From: Streptomyces lincolnensis
GTDB lineage: Bacteria > Actinomycetota > Actinomycetes > Streptomycetales > Streptomycetaceae
Direction of reading: 5' to 3'
Length of the DNA: 64,000 bases
NCBI RefSeq assembly: GCF_001685355.1
Contig: NZ_CP016438.1
Coordinates: 3,658,001-3,722,000 of the forward strand
Shown: positions 1-8,330 of the stretch, piece after piece
Layout: every line of letters begins with the position of its first letter
Position numbering within the stretch: the stretch's first letter is position 1
Position numbers and translations under genes: made by a program
Notes under the pieces: model-generated
Seen by the model: the letters and a program-made list of their open reading frames with translations, nothing else
Told to the model about the DNA's origin: nothing
The model's database searches: none

Positions 1-1
1 G

Positions 2-292
2 GTGCTGGGGCATCCGTCGGTGTTCGGTCCGCCCGCCATGGTCCGCAACACGCTCGGCACGACGGGGCTCACGGCCGCCGCGGCGGCCCTGCTCGGCGCC
101 CGGCTGAGCTGGCTGCCGGCCTTCGCCTACGTCAGCGCGGTGTACGTGGGGGCGGCGAACGCGCACGGCCGGGCGGTCACCGTGTGGGCCTGGCCCTTGC
201 AGTCGGACGGCGGGGCGGGCGCGTGGGCGGCGGCTCTGGCGGCCTTCGCGGTGGGCGGCGCGCTGTATGTGGTGCGGGGGGCGCGGGCCTGA
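2..292 (+). CDS. C-terminal part of a membrane protein (cut by window start)
   Basis: The open frame runs in from the left edge and ends at a TGA at 290-292. The visible 96 residues are hydrophobic, with about three alanine/glycine/leucine-rich segments (near residues 20-35, 38-52 and 70-90) separated by short polar loops. The protein is therefore an integral membrane protein whose N-terminal part lies outside the window. No family motif is visible, so I give no function. The next gene is on the opposite strand and converges with it across about 96 bases. Confidence 0.6.
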   Translation: MLGHPSVFGPPAMVRNTLGTTGLTAAAAALLGARLSWLPAFAYVSAVYVGAANAHGRAVTVWAWPLQSDGGAGAWAAALAAFAVGGALYVVRGARA

Positions 293-388
293 GGCGACGT
301 GCGGGGAGGGGCTCCACGTACCGGACGTGGGCCCCTCGACGGCACCGGGTGGGCGCGGGCGGCACCGGGTATGGGAAAGCCCGGAGTC

Positions 389-925
389 TCAGGCGGAAAT
401 GCCGTCGATCCGGGCCAGTGCGTCGTCCGCGCCGAACGGCTGCAAGTACGGCAACCAGCGCGGGTCCCTATGGCCGGTCCCGATGATGCGCCAGGCCAGG
501 CCGGTGGGTGGGGCGGGTTTGTGGCGCAGCCGCCAGCCGATCTCGACGAGATGACGGTCGGCCTTGACGTGGTTGCAGCGACGGCACGAGGCGACGACGT
601 TGTCCCAGACGTGCTTGCCCCCGCGGCTGCGCGGGATGACGTGGTCGACGCTGGTTGCGACGCCACCGCAGTACATGCACCGGCCCCCGTCTCGGGCGAA
701 CAGCGCCCGTCGGGTCAGAGGAACGGGCCCCCGATAGGGAACCCGGACGAATCGCTTGAGCCGGACCACGCTGGGTGCGGGGACTGTGACGGTCGCGCTG
801 TGCATGAAGGCGCCGGACTCCTCCAGGCACACGGCCTTGTTCTCGAGGACGAGGATGAGCGCGCGGCGAAGCGGTACGACGCCGAGTGGCTCGTACGACG
901 CGTTGAGGACCAGGACATGCGGCAC
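389..925 (-). CDS. HNH endonuclease-like protein
   Basis: This 178-residue protein begins VPHVLVLNASYEPLG and holds an HNH fold near residues 75-130. A CxxC pair (CMYCGG) is followed by SVDHVIPRSRGG, then NVVASCRRCNHVKADR with a second CxxC pair, the layout of small zinc-bound HNH proteins common in actinobacteria. The GTG start at 923-925 is chosen because a GGAGG lies five bases upstream; the frame stays open further upstream but has no ribosome site there. It stands alone, divergent from the MscS gene. Nuclease activity follows from the family; the cellular role is not known to me. Confidence 0.85.
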   Translation of the reverse strand: MPHVLVLNASYEPLGVVPLRRALILVLENKAVCLEESGAFMHSATVTVPAPSVVRLKRFVRVPYRGPVPLTRRALFARDGGRCMYCGGVATSVDHVIPRSRGGKHVWDNVVASCRRCNHVKADRHLVEIGWRLRHKPAPPTGLAWRIIGTGHRDPRWLPYLQPFGADDALARIDGISA

Positions 926-1266
926 GGATGCCTCCTTGGGCGTCGGCGGCGCGTGGCTCGCGCCGGGACGATTCGTAGTCAGTCTCCCCTCAGGCCTGGT
1001 GGAAGCGCCACCATGTGCCGGTAACGGGCTGGGAGTGTTTTCGACCACATCTGGTTCATCCCCAGAATCATGGGCAGTTCATCCCACCCTTACATCCCCA
1101 GGTGAGCGCAGTTTCTCCCTCGAACATCGCAACGATCCCCACACGATGCCCCGATAGTGTGGTGGGGCTGCCCTACCGGTGACCTTTTCGTGACCTTACG
1201 CGACCGACGTACGACCGACCGACGTACGACCTGTGGGGCGGACCGCCGCACCTGGAGGTACCTGCC
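926..1266. other. Divergent intergenic region (HNH / MscS)
   Basis: This 341-base stretch contains no convincing gene. It holds the 5' regions of two divergent genes, a GGTGG/CCACC hairpin near 1000-1014, and the 15-bp tandem duplication at 1201-1230. The ribosome site of the MscS gene (GGAGG, 1254-1258) closes it. Confidence 0.6.
1201..1230. repeat. Perfect 15-bp tandem duplication upstream of MscS gene
   Basis: The unit CGACCGACGTACGAC occurs twice head to tail and ends 36 bases before the GTG of the channel gene. Each unit contains the self-complementary core GTAC, so it could be a paired operator or a 5'-UTR element. It may also be a replication-slippage duplication. Confidence 0.6.
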
Positions 1267-2364
1267 GTGTCCTTGTCCGCCGCCCTGCTGACCGCCGTGT
1301 CGCCGTCGCCTTCGCCGTCTCCCTCGGAGACGACGACTCCGGCCGTGCCGTCGCTCGACGACGCCCAGGAGAGCGCGACCAACGCCGCCAGCTGGGTCGA
1401 GCAGAACTGGTCGACGTGGCTCGCGATCAGCCTGCGGGTCCTGTTGATCCTGGTGATCGCGGCGGTGCTGAGAGTCGCGGTGCGGCGCGCGATCACCAAG
1501 CTGATAGACCGCATGAACCGCTCGGTGGGCGCGGGCGACGGCCCGGCCCTCGGCGGGCTGCTGGTGAACGTGGAGCGCCGCCGCCAGCGCTCCCAGGCGA
1601 TCGGCTCGGTCCTGCGCTCGGTGGCGTCCTTCCTGATCCTGGGCACCGCGGCCCTGATGGTCCTCGGCACCTTCCAGATCAACCTGGCCCCACTGCTGGC
1701 CTCGGCCGGTGTCGCGGGCGTGGCGATCGGTTTCGGCGCCCGGAACCTGGTGACGGACTTCCTCTCCGGCGTCTTCATGATCCTGGAGGACCAGTACGGC
1801 GTCGGCGACACCATCGACGCGGGCGTGGCCTCCGGTGAGGTCATCGAGGTGGGTCTGCGGGTGACCAAGCTGCGCGGCGACAACGGCGAGATCTGGTACG
1901 TCCGCAACGGCGAGGTCAAGCGCATCGGCAACCTCTCCCAGGGCTGGGCCACGGCCGGCGTCGACGTCACCGTCCGCTCCGACGAGGACCTCGACAAGGT
2001 GCGGCGGACCCTCGGCGAGGTCGGCGAGCGGATGAGCAAGGAGGAGCCCTGGAACGAGCTCCTGTGGGGCCCGATCGAGGTCCTCGGCCTCGACAGCGTC
2101 CTCCTGGACTCCATGGTCGTCCGCGTCTCCGCCAAGACCATGCCCGGCAAGGCCCTCACCGTCGAACGCGAACTCCGCTGGCGCATCAAGCACGCCTTCG
2201 ACGCGGCCGACATCCCCATCGTCGGCGGCCCGGTCCTCCCGCCGGACGCCGCACCGGACGCGGACCCGACAGCGGGCATGGCACCCCCGTCGGCCTACTC
2301 CAACACGGGCTCCCCCCAGGCCCAGGCAGCCACCCCGCTGACGCCTCCGGCGCCCACGAAGTAA
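1267..2364 (+). CDS. mscS: MscS-family mechanosensitive ion channel
   Basis: This 365-residue protein would open under membrane tension and release solutes after hypo-osmotic shock. After a polar N-terminus there are hydrophobic segments near residues 55-75 and 120-140. They are followed by the pore helix and beta-domain signature of MscS (GVAGVAIGFGARNLVTDF, then SGVFMILEDQYGVGDTI), and the C-terminal cytoplasmic domain runs to about residue 320. The last 45 residues are proline/alanine-rich and probably disordered. The GTG start has a GGAGG eight bases upstream. It is monocistronic, ending in a strong hairpin before the csn promoter. Confidence 0.92.
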   Translation: MSLSAALLTAVSPSPSPSPSETTTPAVPSLDDAQESATNAASWVEQNWSTWLAISLRVLLILVIAAVLRVAVRRAITKLIDRMNRSVGAGDGPALGGLLVNVERRRQRSQAIGSVLRSVASFLILGTAALMVLGTFQINLAPLLASAGVAGVAIGFGARNLVTDFLSGVFMILEDQYGVGDTIDAGVASGEVIEVGLRVTKLRGDNGEIWYVRNGEVKRIGNLSQGWATAGVDVTVRSDEDLDKVRRTLGEVGERMSKEEPWNELLWGPIEVLGLDSVLLDSMVVRVSAKTMPGKALTVERELRWRIKHAFDAADIPIVGGPVLPPDAAPDADPTAGMAPPSAYSNTGSPQAQAATPLTPPAPTK

Positions 2365-2391
2365 CACCCCGCGCCCGCGCCCCGCGCGTAC

Positions 2392-2428
2392 AGCCCCCGC
2401 AGGTAACGACTCCGTTGCCGCGGGGGCT
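2392..2428 (+). terminator. Rho-independent-type terminator of MscS gene
   Basis: The arms AGCCCCCGC (2392-2400) and GCGGGGGCT (2420-2428) pair perfectly. The interior GGTAACG/CGTTGCC extends the stem with one G-T pair. A pyrimidine run TTCCTCTT follows. It lies 28 bases after the MscS stop and directly before the csnR promoter. Confidence 0.75.
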
Positions 2429-2433
2429 TCCTC

Positions 2434-2463
2434 TTGACGCCTTCTCCCGTTCGGTCCTATGGT
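2434..2463 (+). promoter_or_regulatory. csn operon promoter (-35 TTGACG, -10 TATGGT)
   Basis: TTGACG (2434-2439) and TATGGT (2458-2463) are separated by 18 bases, a good match to a housekeeping sigma promoter. Transcription would start near 2470, about 95 bases before csnR. The -10 box lies inside the DasR-type palindrome, and the CsnR-type palindrome sits just after the predicted start, so either repressor could block initiation. Confidence 0.65.
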
Positions 2464-2473
2464 CCAGACCACC
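2458..2473. promoter_or_regulatory. Putative DasR-responsive element (dre)
   Basis: The core TGGTCCAGACCA (2460-2471) is a perfect inverted repeat. The 16-base site agrees at 12 positions with the dre consensus ACTGGTCTAGACCACT as I remember it. DasR is the GntR-type repressor of chitin and N-acetylglucosamine genes in Streptomyces, which fits the operon downstream. Confidence 0.6.
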
Positions 2474-2477
2474 GAAC

Positions 2478-2490
2478 AGGAAACCTTCCT
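2478..2490. promoter_or_regulatory. Putative CsnR operator AGGAA-ACC-TTCCT
   Basis: AGGAA (2478-2482) and TTCCT (2486-2490) form an inverted repeat in the context ACAGGAAACCTTCCTAACA. Similar AGGAAA/TTTCCT palindromes are the reported binding sites of the ROK repressor CsnR upstream of chitosanase genes and of its own operon. It sits at about +8 to +20 of the predicted transcript, so binding would obstruct RNA polymerase. Confidence 0.65.
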
Positions 2491-2565
2491 AACAATCACT
2501 GCCGGATGGACTTCGCGGCCTGATCACTGGGAACCTGGACAGCCGAGAGGCAGGTGTCGACATCC

Positions 2566-3777
2566 ATGGCAGGAACCGCCGGTACGCCGGGTACGCCGCG
2601 TGTTCTGCGTGCCATGAACGACCGGGCCGCGCTGGACCTGCTGCTGGAGCACGGGCCGCTGTCGCGGACGCGGATCGGCAAGCTCACGGGGCTGTCGAAG
2701 CCGACCGCCTCGCAGCTGCTGGCCCGGCTGGAGGCGTCGGGGCTGGTGCTGGCGACCGGCACCAGCGAGGGGCGTCCGGGGCCCAACGCCCAGTTGTACG
2801 AGGTCAATCCGGCCGCCGGGTACGCCGCCGGGCTCGACGTCACCCCCGAGCGCATCCTCGCCGCCGTCGCGGACGTCACCGGCCGCACGGTCGGGTCGTA
2901 CGAACTGCCCACCCCCGGCAGGCGCGCGGCGAGGTCGGTCGTCCAGCAGGTCACCGACGCGCTCGACGGCGCGGTCAAGGCGGCGGGACTGGCCCGCGAC
3001 GACGTCCACCGGCTCGTCATCGGCACCCCCGGCGCCTTCGACCCGAACACGGGCCGGCTGCGCTACGCCTCCCACCTGCCCGGCTGGCACTCCCCCGCGC
3101 TGCTGGAGGAACTCGCCGCCGCCCTGCCCATGCCGGTGGAGTACGAGAACGACGTCAACCTCGTCGCGGTGGCCGAACAACGGCTCGGCGCGGCCCGCGG
3201 CCACGAGGACTTCGTGCTGCTGTGGAACGAGGGCGGCCTCGGTGCCGCCCTGGTCCTCGGCGGCCGGCTGCACCGCGGCTGGACCGGCGGCGCCGGCGAG
3301 GTCGGCTTCCTGCCGGTGCCGGGCACTCCCCTGGTCCGCCAGGTGAGCAAGGCCGGCAGCGGCGGCTACCAGGAACTGGCCGGTTCGCAGGCGATCCCGC
3401 GACTGGCCCGTGAACTCGGCGTCGAGGACATCCCCTCGGGCCCGTACACCGAGGTGGCGGCCACCCTCGTCGCCCGCGCCGCCGAGGCCGAGGACGCCCC
3501 GCACCGGCGGCTGCTCCAGACCTACGCGACGAACCTCGCCACCGGTCTGGCCTCCCTCGTCTCCGTCCTCGACCCCGAACTCGTCGTGCTCAGCGGCGCC
3601 TCGCTCGCCTCGGGCGGGGAACCGCTGCGCACCCTCGTCCAGGCCGAACTGGAGGAGCTGGCCGCGTCCCGGCCCCGGCTCGCCCTCGGCGACGTCCGTC
3701 AGCACCCGGTGCTGCGCGGCGCGTTGGAGAGCGCGCTGGCGGCCACCCGCGACGAGGTCTTCGACACCTCGCGCTGA
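2566..3777 (+). CDS. csnR: ROK-family transcriptional repressor CsnR
   Basis: A winged helix-turn-helix covers about residues 10-75 (RAALDLLLEHGPLSRTRIGK, LSKPTASQLLARLEASGLV). It is followed by an actin-like ROK domain with IGTPGAFDP, EYENDVNLVA and the GGAGEVGFLP stretch. As in many regulatory ROK proteins, the zinc motif of ROK kinases is not evident. It heads the operon and would sense chitosan-derived glucosamine oligosaccharides, releasing the operator at 2478-2490. The start is uncertain: ATG 2566 has AGGTG nine bases upstream, while GTG 2554 would add four residues with a closer, poorer ribosome site. Confidence 0.85.
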   Translation: MAGTAGTPGTPRVLRAMNDRAALDLLLEHGPLSRTRIGKLTGLSKPTASQLLARLEASGLVLATGTSEGRPGPNAQLYEVNPAAGYAAGLDVTPERILAAVADVTGRTVGSYELPTPGRRAARSVVQQVTDALDGAVKAAGLARDDVHRLVIGTPGAFDPNTGRLRYASHLPGWHSPALLEELAAALPMPVEYENDVNLVAVAEQRLGAARGHEDFVLLWNEGGLGAALVLGGRLHRGWTGGAGEVGFLPVPGTPLVRQVSKAGSGGYQELAGSQAIPRLARELGVEDIPSGPYTEVAATLVARAAEAEDAPHRRLLQTYATNLATGLASLVSVLDPELVVLSGASLASGGEPLRTLVQAELEELAASRPRLALGDVRQHPVLRGALESALAATRDEVFDTSR

Positions 3778-3888
3778 GCGTCACCGCCTCAAAAGACCCA
3801 CCCCCCTCGAAAGACCCACCCCTCCTCATCTCCTCTCACCCCGTCACGCCCCTAACCCACCCCCGCCCTGCCCTAGGGAGACCCCGTC

Positions 3889-5220
3889 ATGCCCGGAATG
3901 TCAAGGAAAGTCGCACTCGCCGCCTCCGTCTCCGCGGTCCTCCTCGCCACCGCCTGTACCGGCCAGTCGAGTTCGGGCGCCGAGGACGACCCCTCCGCCG
4001 AGACGACCATCAACTTCTGGCACGCCTGGAGCGCGCCCGCCGAGACCAAGGCCGTCAAGGCGCTCGTCGCCGGCTTCGAGAAGGCGCATCCCACCATCCA
4101 TGTGAACGTCGTCGGCAACATGACCGACGACAAGATCAACCAGGCGCTCCGCTCGGGCGGCACCAAGGCACCGGACGTGATCTCGTCGTTCACCACCAAC
4201 AACGTGGGCAAGTTCTGCTCGTCGGGCGCGCTGGTGGACCTCAACCCGTTCTTCGAGAAGTCGGGCATCGACCCGGAGACGACCTTCCCGAAGGCGATGA
4301 ACGAGTACACCCAGTTCGAGGGCGACCGGTGCAGTGTCCCGCTCCTCGGCGACGCCTACGGCCTCTACTACAACAAGACGGCGTTCGAGAAGGCCGGCAT
4401 CACGAGCCCGCCGAAGACCTGGTCGCAGTTCGCGGCCGACGCCAAGAAGCTGACGGTCTCCGACGGCGACAGCTACCGGCAGCTCGGCTTCATGCCGAAC
4501 TACCACGGCTGGGAGACCACCACCGAGCACTACCTCGGCCAGTTCTCCCCGACGTACTTCGACAAGGACGGCAGGTCCACGGTCGCCACCGACCCGGCCG
4601 TCAGCGCCGCCTTCACCCTCCAGAAGAAGCTCGTCGACGAACTCGGCGGCTACCAGCGGCTGGAGAAGTACCGCACCACCCTGGGCGACGAGTGGGGCCC
4701 CAAGCACCCCTTCCACACCGGCCAGGTCGCCATGCAGCTCGACGGCGAATGGCGCCTGGGCATGGCCCTGGACGCCAAGCCCACGTTCGAGATCGGCGTG
4801 GCCCCGCTGCCCGTCCCCGACGACCAGGCGGACCAGTACGGCAAGGGCTACATCACCGGCACCATCGCCGGTATCGCCGCCACCAGCAAGAAGCAGAACG
4901 CGGCCTGGGAACTGGTGAAGTACATGACCACGGACACCGACGCGGTGGTGGGCTTCTCCAACGCCATCCACAACGTGCCCTCGACGCTCGCCGCCCTGAA
5001 GTCCCCGAAGCTGACGTACGACCCCCGCTTCAAGACCTTCCTGGACATCGCCGCCAACCCGAACTCCACGACCTCGCCGGCTTCCGTCAACGGCGGGGTG
5101 TACCTGGCGACGATCCAGGAGTTCGGCTACGCCTACGAGAGCGGCAAGGCCAAGGATCTCAAGGCGGGCCTGGCGGCCACCGCGAAGCAGATCGACACGG
5201 ACATCGCGCAGGCGAAGTGA
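3889..5220 (+). CDS. csnE: Sugar-binding lipoprotein of the chitosan-oligosaccharide ABC transporter
   Basis: This 443-residue extracytoplasmic binding protein (family 1) captures the substrate and delivers it to the CsnF-CsnG permeases. The N-terminus is a lipoprotein signal (LLATAC, lipidated Cys23). The mature part opens with TINFWHAWSAPAE and contains PDVISSFTTNNV, GLYYNKTAFEKAGI and PKTWSQFAADAKKL, all typical of carbohydrate binders. It follows csnR after 111 pyrimidine-rich bases and has a GGGAG site before ATG 3889. Substrate assignment rests on operon order. No ATPase gene is present, so the transporter probably borrows a shared ATPase such as MsiK, as other Streptomyces sugar importers do. 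Confidence 0.88.
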   Translation: MPGMSRKVALAASVSAVLLATACTGQSSSGAEDDPSAETTINFWHAWSAPAETKAVKALVAGFEKAHPTIHVNVVGNMTDDKINQALRSGGTKAPDVISSFTTNNVGKFCSSGALVDLNPFFEKSGIDPETTFPKAMNEYTQFEGDRCSVPLLGDAYGLYYNKTAFEKAGITSPPKTWSQFAADAKKLTVSDGDSYRQLGFMPNYHGWETTTEHYLGQFSPTYFDKDGRSTVATDPAVSAAFTLQKKLVDELGGYQRLEKYRTTLGDEWGPKHPFHTGQVAMQLDGEWRLGMALDAKPTFEIGVAPLPVPDDQADQYGKGYITGTIAGIAATSKKQNAAWELVKYMTTDTDAVVGFSNAIHNVPSTLAALKSPKLTYDPRFKTFLDIAANPNSTTSPASVNGGVYLATIQEFGYAYESGKAKDLKAGLAATAKQIDTDIAQAK

Positions 5221-5222
5221 CG

Positions 5223-6164
5223 ATGAGCACGATCACCCTGGCCTCGAAGCGGCGCCGCGCGTCGCTTCGAACCGCCGCCTTCATGTCGCCCTGGCTGATC
5301 GGCTTCGCGGTCTTCTTCGCGTACCCGCTGATCTCGACGGTCTACTTCTCGTTCATGCACTACGACGGTTTCAGGCCGCCGACGTGGAGCGGCACGAAGA
5401 ACTGGACGTACGTCTTCGAGCACTACCCCCTCTTCTGGCCCGCCCTGCGCAACACCCTGTGGCTGGTCCTCGTCATGGTGACCCTCAGGGTCCTGTTCGG
5501 CCTCGGCATCGGCCTGCTGATCACGAAGATCAAGACGGCGACGGGCGTCTTCCGCACCCTGTTCTACCTGCCCTACCTGGCCCCGCCGGTCGCGGCCACC
5601 ATGGCCTTCGCGTTCCTGCTCAACCCCGGTACGGGCCCGGTCAACTCGATCCTGGAGAGCGTCGGCGTCCCGGCGCCGGGCTGGTTCAACGACCCCTCCT
5701 GGTCCAAGCCGGCCCTCACCCTGCTCGCCCTGTGGGGCATCGGCGACCTGATGGTCATCTTCATGGCCGCGCTGCTCGACGTCCCCCGGGAGCAGTACGA
5801 GGCCGCCGAGCTGGACGGGGCGTCGGCGTGGCAGCGCTTCCGGTTCGTCACGCTCCCCAACATCTCGCCGATCGTGATGTTCGCCGTGGTCACCGGAGTG
5901 ATCCAGACGATGCAGTACTACGCGCAGCCGCTGATCGCGGGGAAGGTGGCCTCGGGCGTGATCCAGGGTGCCGGGACGCAGTTCGAGCCCGGCTATCCGG
6001 ACAAGTCGACGCTCACCCTGCCCCAGCTGGTCTACAACCTGGGCTTCCAGCGCTTCGACTACGGCTCCGCCTGTGTGGTGGCGCTCGTCCTGTTCGCCCT
6101 GTCGATGGTGTTCACCGCGTTCCTGATGCGGCGCCGCGGCGGTCTCATCCAGGCAGGTGACTGA
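5223..6164 (+). CDS. csnF: ABC sugar transporter permease CsnF
   Basis: This 313-residue inner-membrane permease of the MalF type has about six transmembrane segments, the first at residues 20-40 (FMSPWLIGFAVFFAYPLIS). The cytoplasmic coupling loop is EQYEAAELDGASAWQRFRFVTLPNISP, the EAA motif that contacts the ATPase. ATG 5223 lies two bases after the csnE stop, so translation is probably coupled. It forms a heterodimer with CsnG. Confidence 0.9.
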   Translation: MSTITLASKRRRASLRTAAFMSPWLIGFAVFFAYPLISTVYFSFMHYDGFRPPTWSGTKNWTYVFEHYPLFWPALRNTLWLVLVMVTLRVLFGLGIGLLITKIKTATGVFRTLFYLPYLAPPVAATMAFAFLLNPGTGPVNSILESVGVPAPGWFNDPSWSKPALTLLALWGIGDLMVIFMAALLDVPREQYEAAELDGASAWQRFRFVTLPNISPIVMFAVVTGVIQTMQYYAQPLIAGKVASGVIQGAGTQFEPGYPDKSTLTLPQLVYNLGFQRFDYGSACVVALVLFALSMVFTAFLMRRRGGLIQAGD

Positions 6165-6166
6165 CG

Positions 6167-7057
6167 ATGACCCAGGTACTGGACAGGCCCGCCGAGGTGG
6201 CGGCGCCCTCGGTGGAGGCCCGTACCGCCCGCCGCCGGGCGTTCTTGGAGTGGGTCGCGGTCCACTCCCTCGGCGTCGCCGCCGCCCTCTTCTTCACGCT
6301 CCCCTTCGTGTTCGTCCTCCTGACGTCCCTGATGAGCGACTCCCAGGCCCTCAGCCGCGACCTGATCCCGCACACCTGGGAGTGGGACAACTACCGCAAG
6401 GTCCTCGACACCCCCGGCTTTCTGACCTGGTGGCGCAACACGCTGCTCTACGCCGGTCTGGGCACCGTCCTGACCGTGGTGTCGTCCCTGCCCGTGGCCT
6501 ACGCGCTCGCCAAGTTCCGCTTCCGGGGCCGCAATCTGTCGCTGATGCTGGTGATCTCGATGATGATGCTGCCGCCCCAGGTGGTCGTCATCCCGATGTA
6601 CCTGTTCTGGGCCAAGCAGCTCGACCTCTCGGGGACGCTGTGGCCGCTGATCATCCCGATGGCGTTCGGTGACGCGTTCTCCATCTTCCTGCTGCGCCAG
6701 TTCCTGACGACCATTCCGAACGAGTACGTGGACGCGGCGAAGGTCGACGGCTGCGGCGACCTGCGCACGCTGCTGAAGGTGATCGTCCCGATGGCGAAGC
6801 CGGGCATCGCGGCGGTGGCCCTCTTCCAGTTCTTCTACGCCTGGAACGACTACTTCGGCCCTCAGATCTACGCCTCCGAGAACCCCGGCGCCTGGACCCT
6901 CTCCTACGGCCTGGAGTCCTTCAAGGGCATGCACCACACCGACTGGAACCTCACCATGGCCGCGACCGTACTGGTCATGGCCCCCGTGATCCTCGTGTTC
7001 TTCTTCGCCCAGAAGGCGTTCGTCGAGGGCGTCACGCTCACCGGAGTGAAGGGTTAG
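6167..7057 (+). CDS. csnG: ABC sugar transporter permease CsnG
   Basis: This 296-residue MalG-type permease partners CsnF. The first membrane segment lies near residues 28-50 (SLGVAAALFFTLPFVFVLL). The coupling loop reads NEYVDAAKVDGCGDLRTLLKVIVPMAKPG, the EAA motif. Its start overlaps the tail of csnF (two-base gap), and the upstream GGCAGGTGACTG supplies the ribosome site. The protein ends in TGVKG, typical of this subfamily. Confidence 0.9.
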   Translation: MTQVLDRPAEVAAPSVEARTARRRAFLEWVAVHSLGVAAALFFTLPFVFVLLTSLMSDSQALSRDLIPHTWEWDNYRKVLDTPGFLTWWRNTLLYAGLGTVLTVVSSLPVAYALAKFRFRGRNLSLMLVISMMMLPPQVVVIPMYLFWAKQLDLSGTLWPLIIPMAFGDAFSIFLLRQFLTTIPNEYVDAAKVDGCGDLRTLLKVIVPMAKPGIAAVALFQFFYAWNDYFGPQIYASENPGAWTLSYGLESFKGMHHTDWNLTMAATVLVMAPVILVFFFAQKAFVEGVTLTGVKG

Positions 7058-7064
7058 GCACGAC

Positions 7065-8330
7065 ATGAAACTCACCGTGGTCGGCGGCGGCTCGACCTAC
7101 ACACCCGAACTCGTCGACGGCTTCGCCCGGCTGCGGGACACCCTGCCCGTGGAGGAACTGGTCCTCGTCGACCCGGCCGCCGACCGCCTGGAGCTGGTCG
7201 GCGGCCTGGCCCGGCGCATCTTCGCCAGGCAGGGCCATCCCGGCCGGGTCGTGACGACCTCCGACCTGGACGCGGGCGTCGAGGGCGCCGACGCGGTGCT
7301 GCTCCAGCTCCGTGTCGGCGGCCAGGCGGCCCGTGAGCGGGACGAGACCTGGCCGCTGGAGTGCGGCTGCGTCGGCCAGGAGACGACCGGCGCGGGCGGC
7401 CTGGCCAAGGCGCTGCGCACGGTTCCGGTGGTCCTCGACATCGCGGACCGGGTCCGGCGCACCAACCCGGACGCCTGGATCATCGACTTCACCAACCCGG
7501 TCGGCATCGTGACCCGTGCCCTGCTGACGGCGGGCCACAAGGCGGTCGGGCTGTGCAACGTGGCGATCGGCCTCCAGCGGAAGTTCGCGGGGCTGCTGGA
7601 CGTGGCGCCCGCGGAGATCCACCTGGACCACGTGGGCCTCAACCACCTCACCTGGGAGACGGGCGCACGCCTGGGCGGCCCCGAGGGCGAGAACGTCCTG
7701 CCCGCGCTGCTGGCGGAGCACGGCGACACCGTCGCGGCCGACCTGCGCCTGCCGCGCGCCCTGCTCGACCGGCTGGGTGTGGTCCCGTCGTACTACCTGC
7801 GCTACTACTACGCTCACGACGAGGTCGTACGGGAGCTGGCCGCCAAGCCGTCCCGGGCGGCCGAAGTGGCCGAGATGGAACGGCGGTTGCTGACCATGTA
7901 CGCCGATCCCGCGCTGGACGAGAAGCCGGAGCTGCTCGCGAAGCGGGGCGGCGCCTACTACTCGGAGGCGGCGGTGGACCTGGCGGCCTCCTTGCTCGGC
8001 GGGGGCGGCAGCACCTACCAGGTGGTGAACACCCTCAACCGGGGGACGCTGCCCTTCCTGCCGGACGACGCGGTGATCGAGGTGCAGGCGGCGGTGGGCC
8101 ACAAGGGCGCCACCCCGCTGTCCGTACCGGCCGTGGACCCGCTGTACGCGGGCCTGATGGCGAGCGTGACGGCGTACGAGGACCTGGCACTCGAAGCCGC
8201 GCTGCACGGCGGCCGCGAGCGGGTCTTCCGGGCGCTGCTCGCCCACCCGCTGGTGGGCCAGTACGCGTACGCCGAGGGGCTCACCGACCGACTGATCGCA
8301 CACAACCGGGAGCACCTGGCGTGGGCCTGA
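7065..8330 (+). CDS. csnH: GH4-family (6-phospho-)glycosidase CsnH
   Basis: This 421-residue glycoside hydrolase family 4 enzyme uses NAD and a divalent metal in a redox-assisted cleavage. The NAD site VGGGSTYTPEL is at residues 6-16. NPVGIVT follows, then the metal ligands in LCNVAIG (Cys164) and DHVGLNHLTW (His194). GH4 members acting on beta-glucosides usually need a 6-phosphate on the substrate. In this operon the likely substrate is a glucosamine disaccharide or short oligomer, possibly phosphorylated by the downstream kinase; that link is inference. It starts seven bases after csnG and overlaps csnK by ten bases. Confidence 0.85.
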   Translation: MKLTVVGGGSTYTPELVDGFARLRDTLPVEELVLVDPAADRLELVGGLARRIFARQGHPGRVVTTSDLDAGVEGADAVLLQLRVGGQAARERDETWPLECGCVGQETTGAGGLAKALRTVPVVLDIADRVRRTNPDAWIIDFTNPVGIVTRALLTAGHKAVGLCNVAIGLQRKFAGLLDVAPAEIHLDHVGLNHLTWETGARLGGPEGENVLPALLAEHGDTVAADLRLPRALLDRLGVVPSYYLRYYYAHDEVVRELAAKPSRAAEVAEMERRLLTMYADPALDEKPELLAKRGGAYYSEAAVDLAASLLGGGGSTYQVVNTLNRGTLPFLPDDAVIEVQAAVGHKGATPLSVPAVDPLYAGLMASVTAYEDLALEAALHGGRERVFRALLAHPLVGQYAYAEGLTDRLIAHNREHLAWA

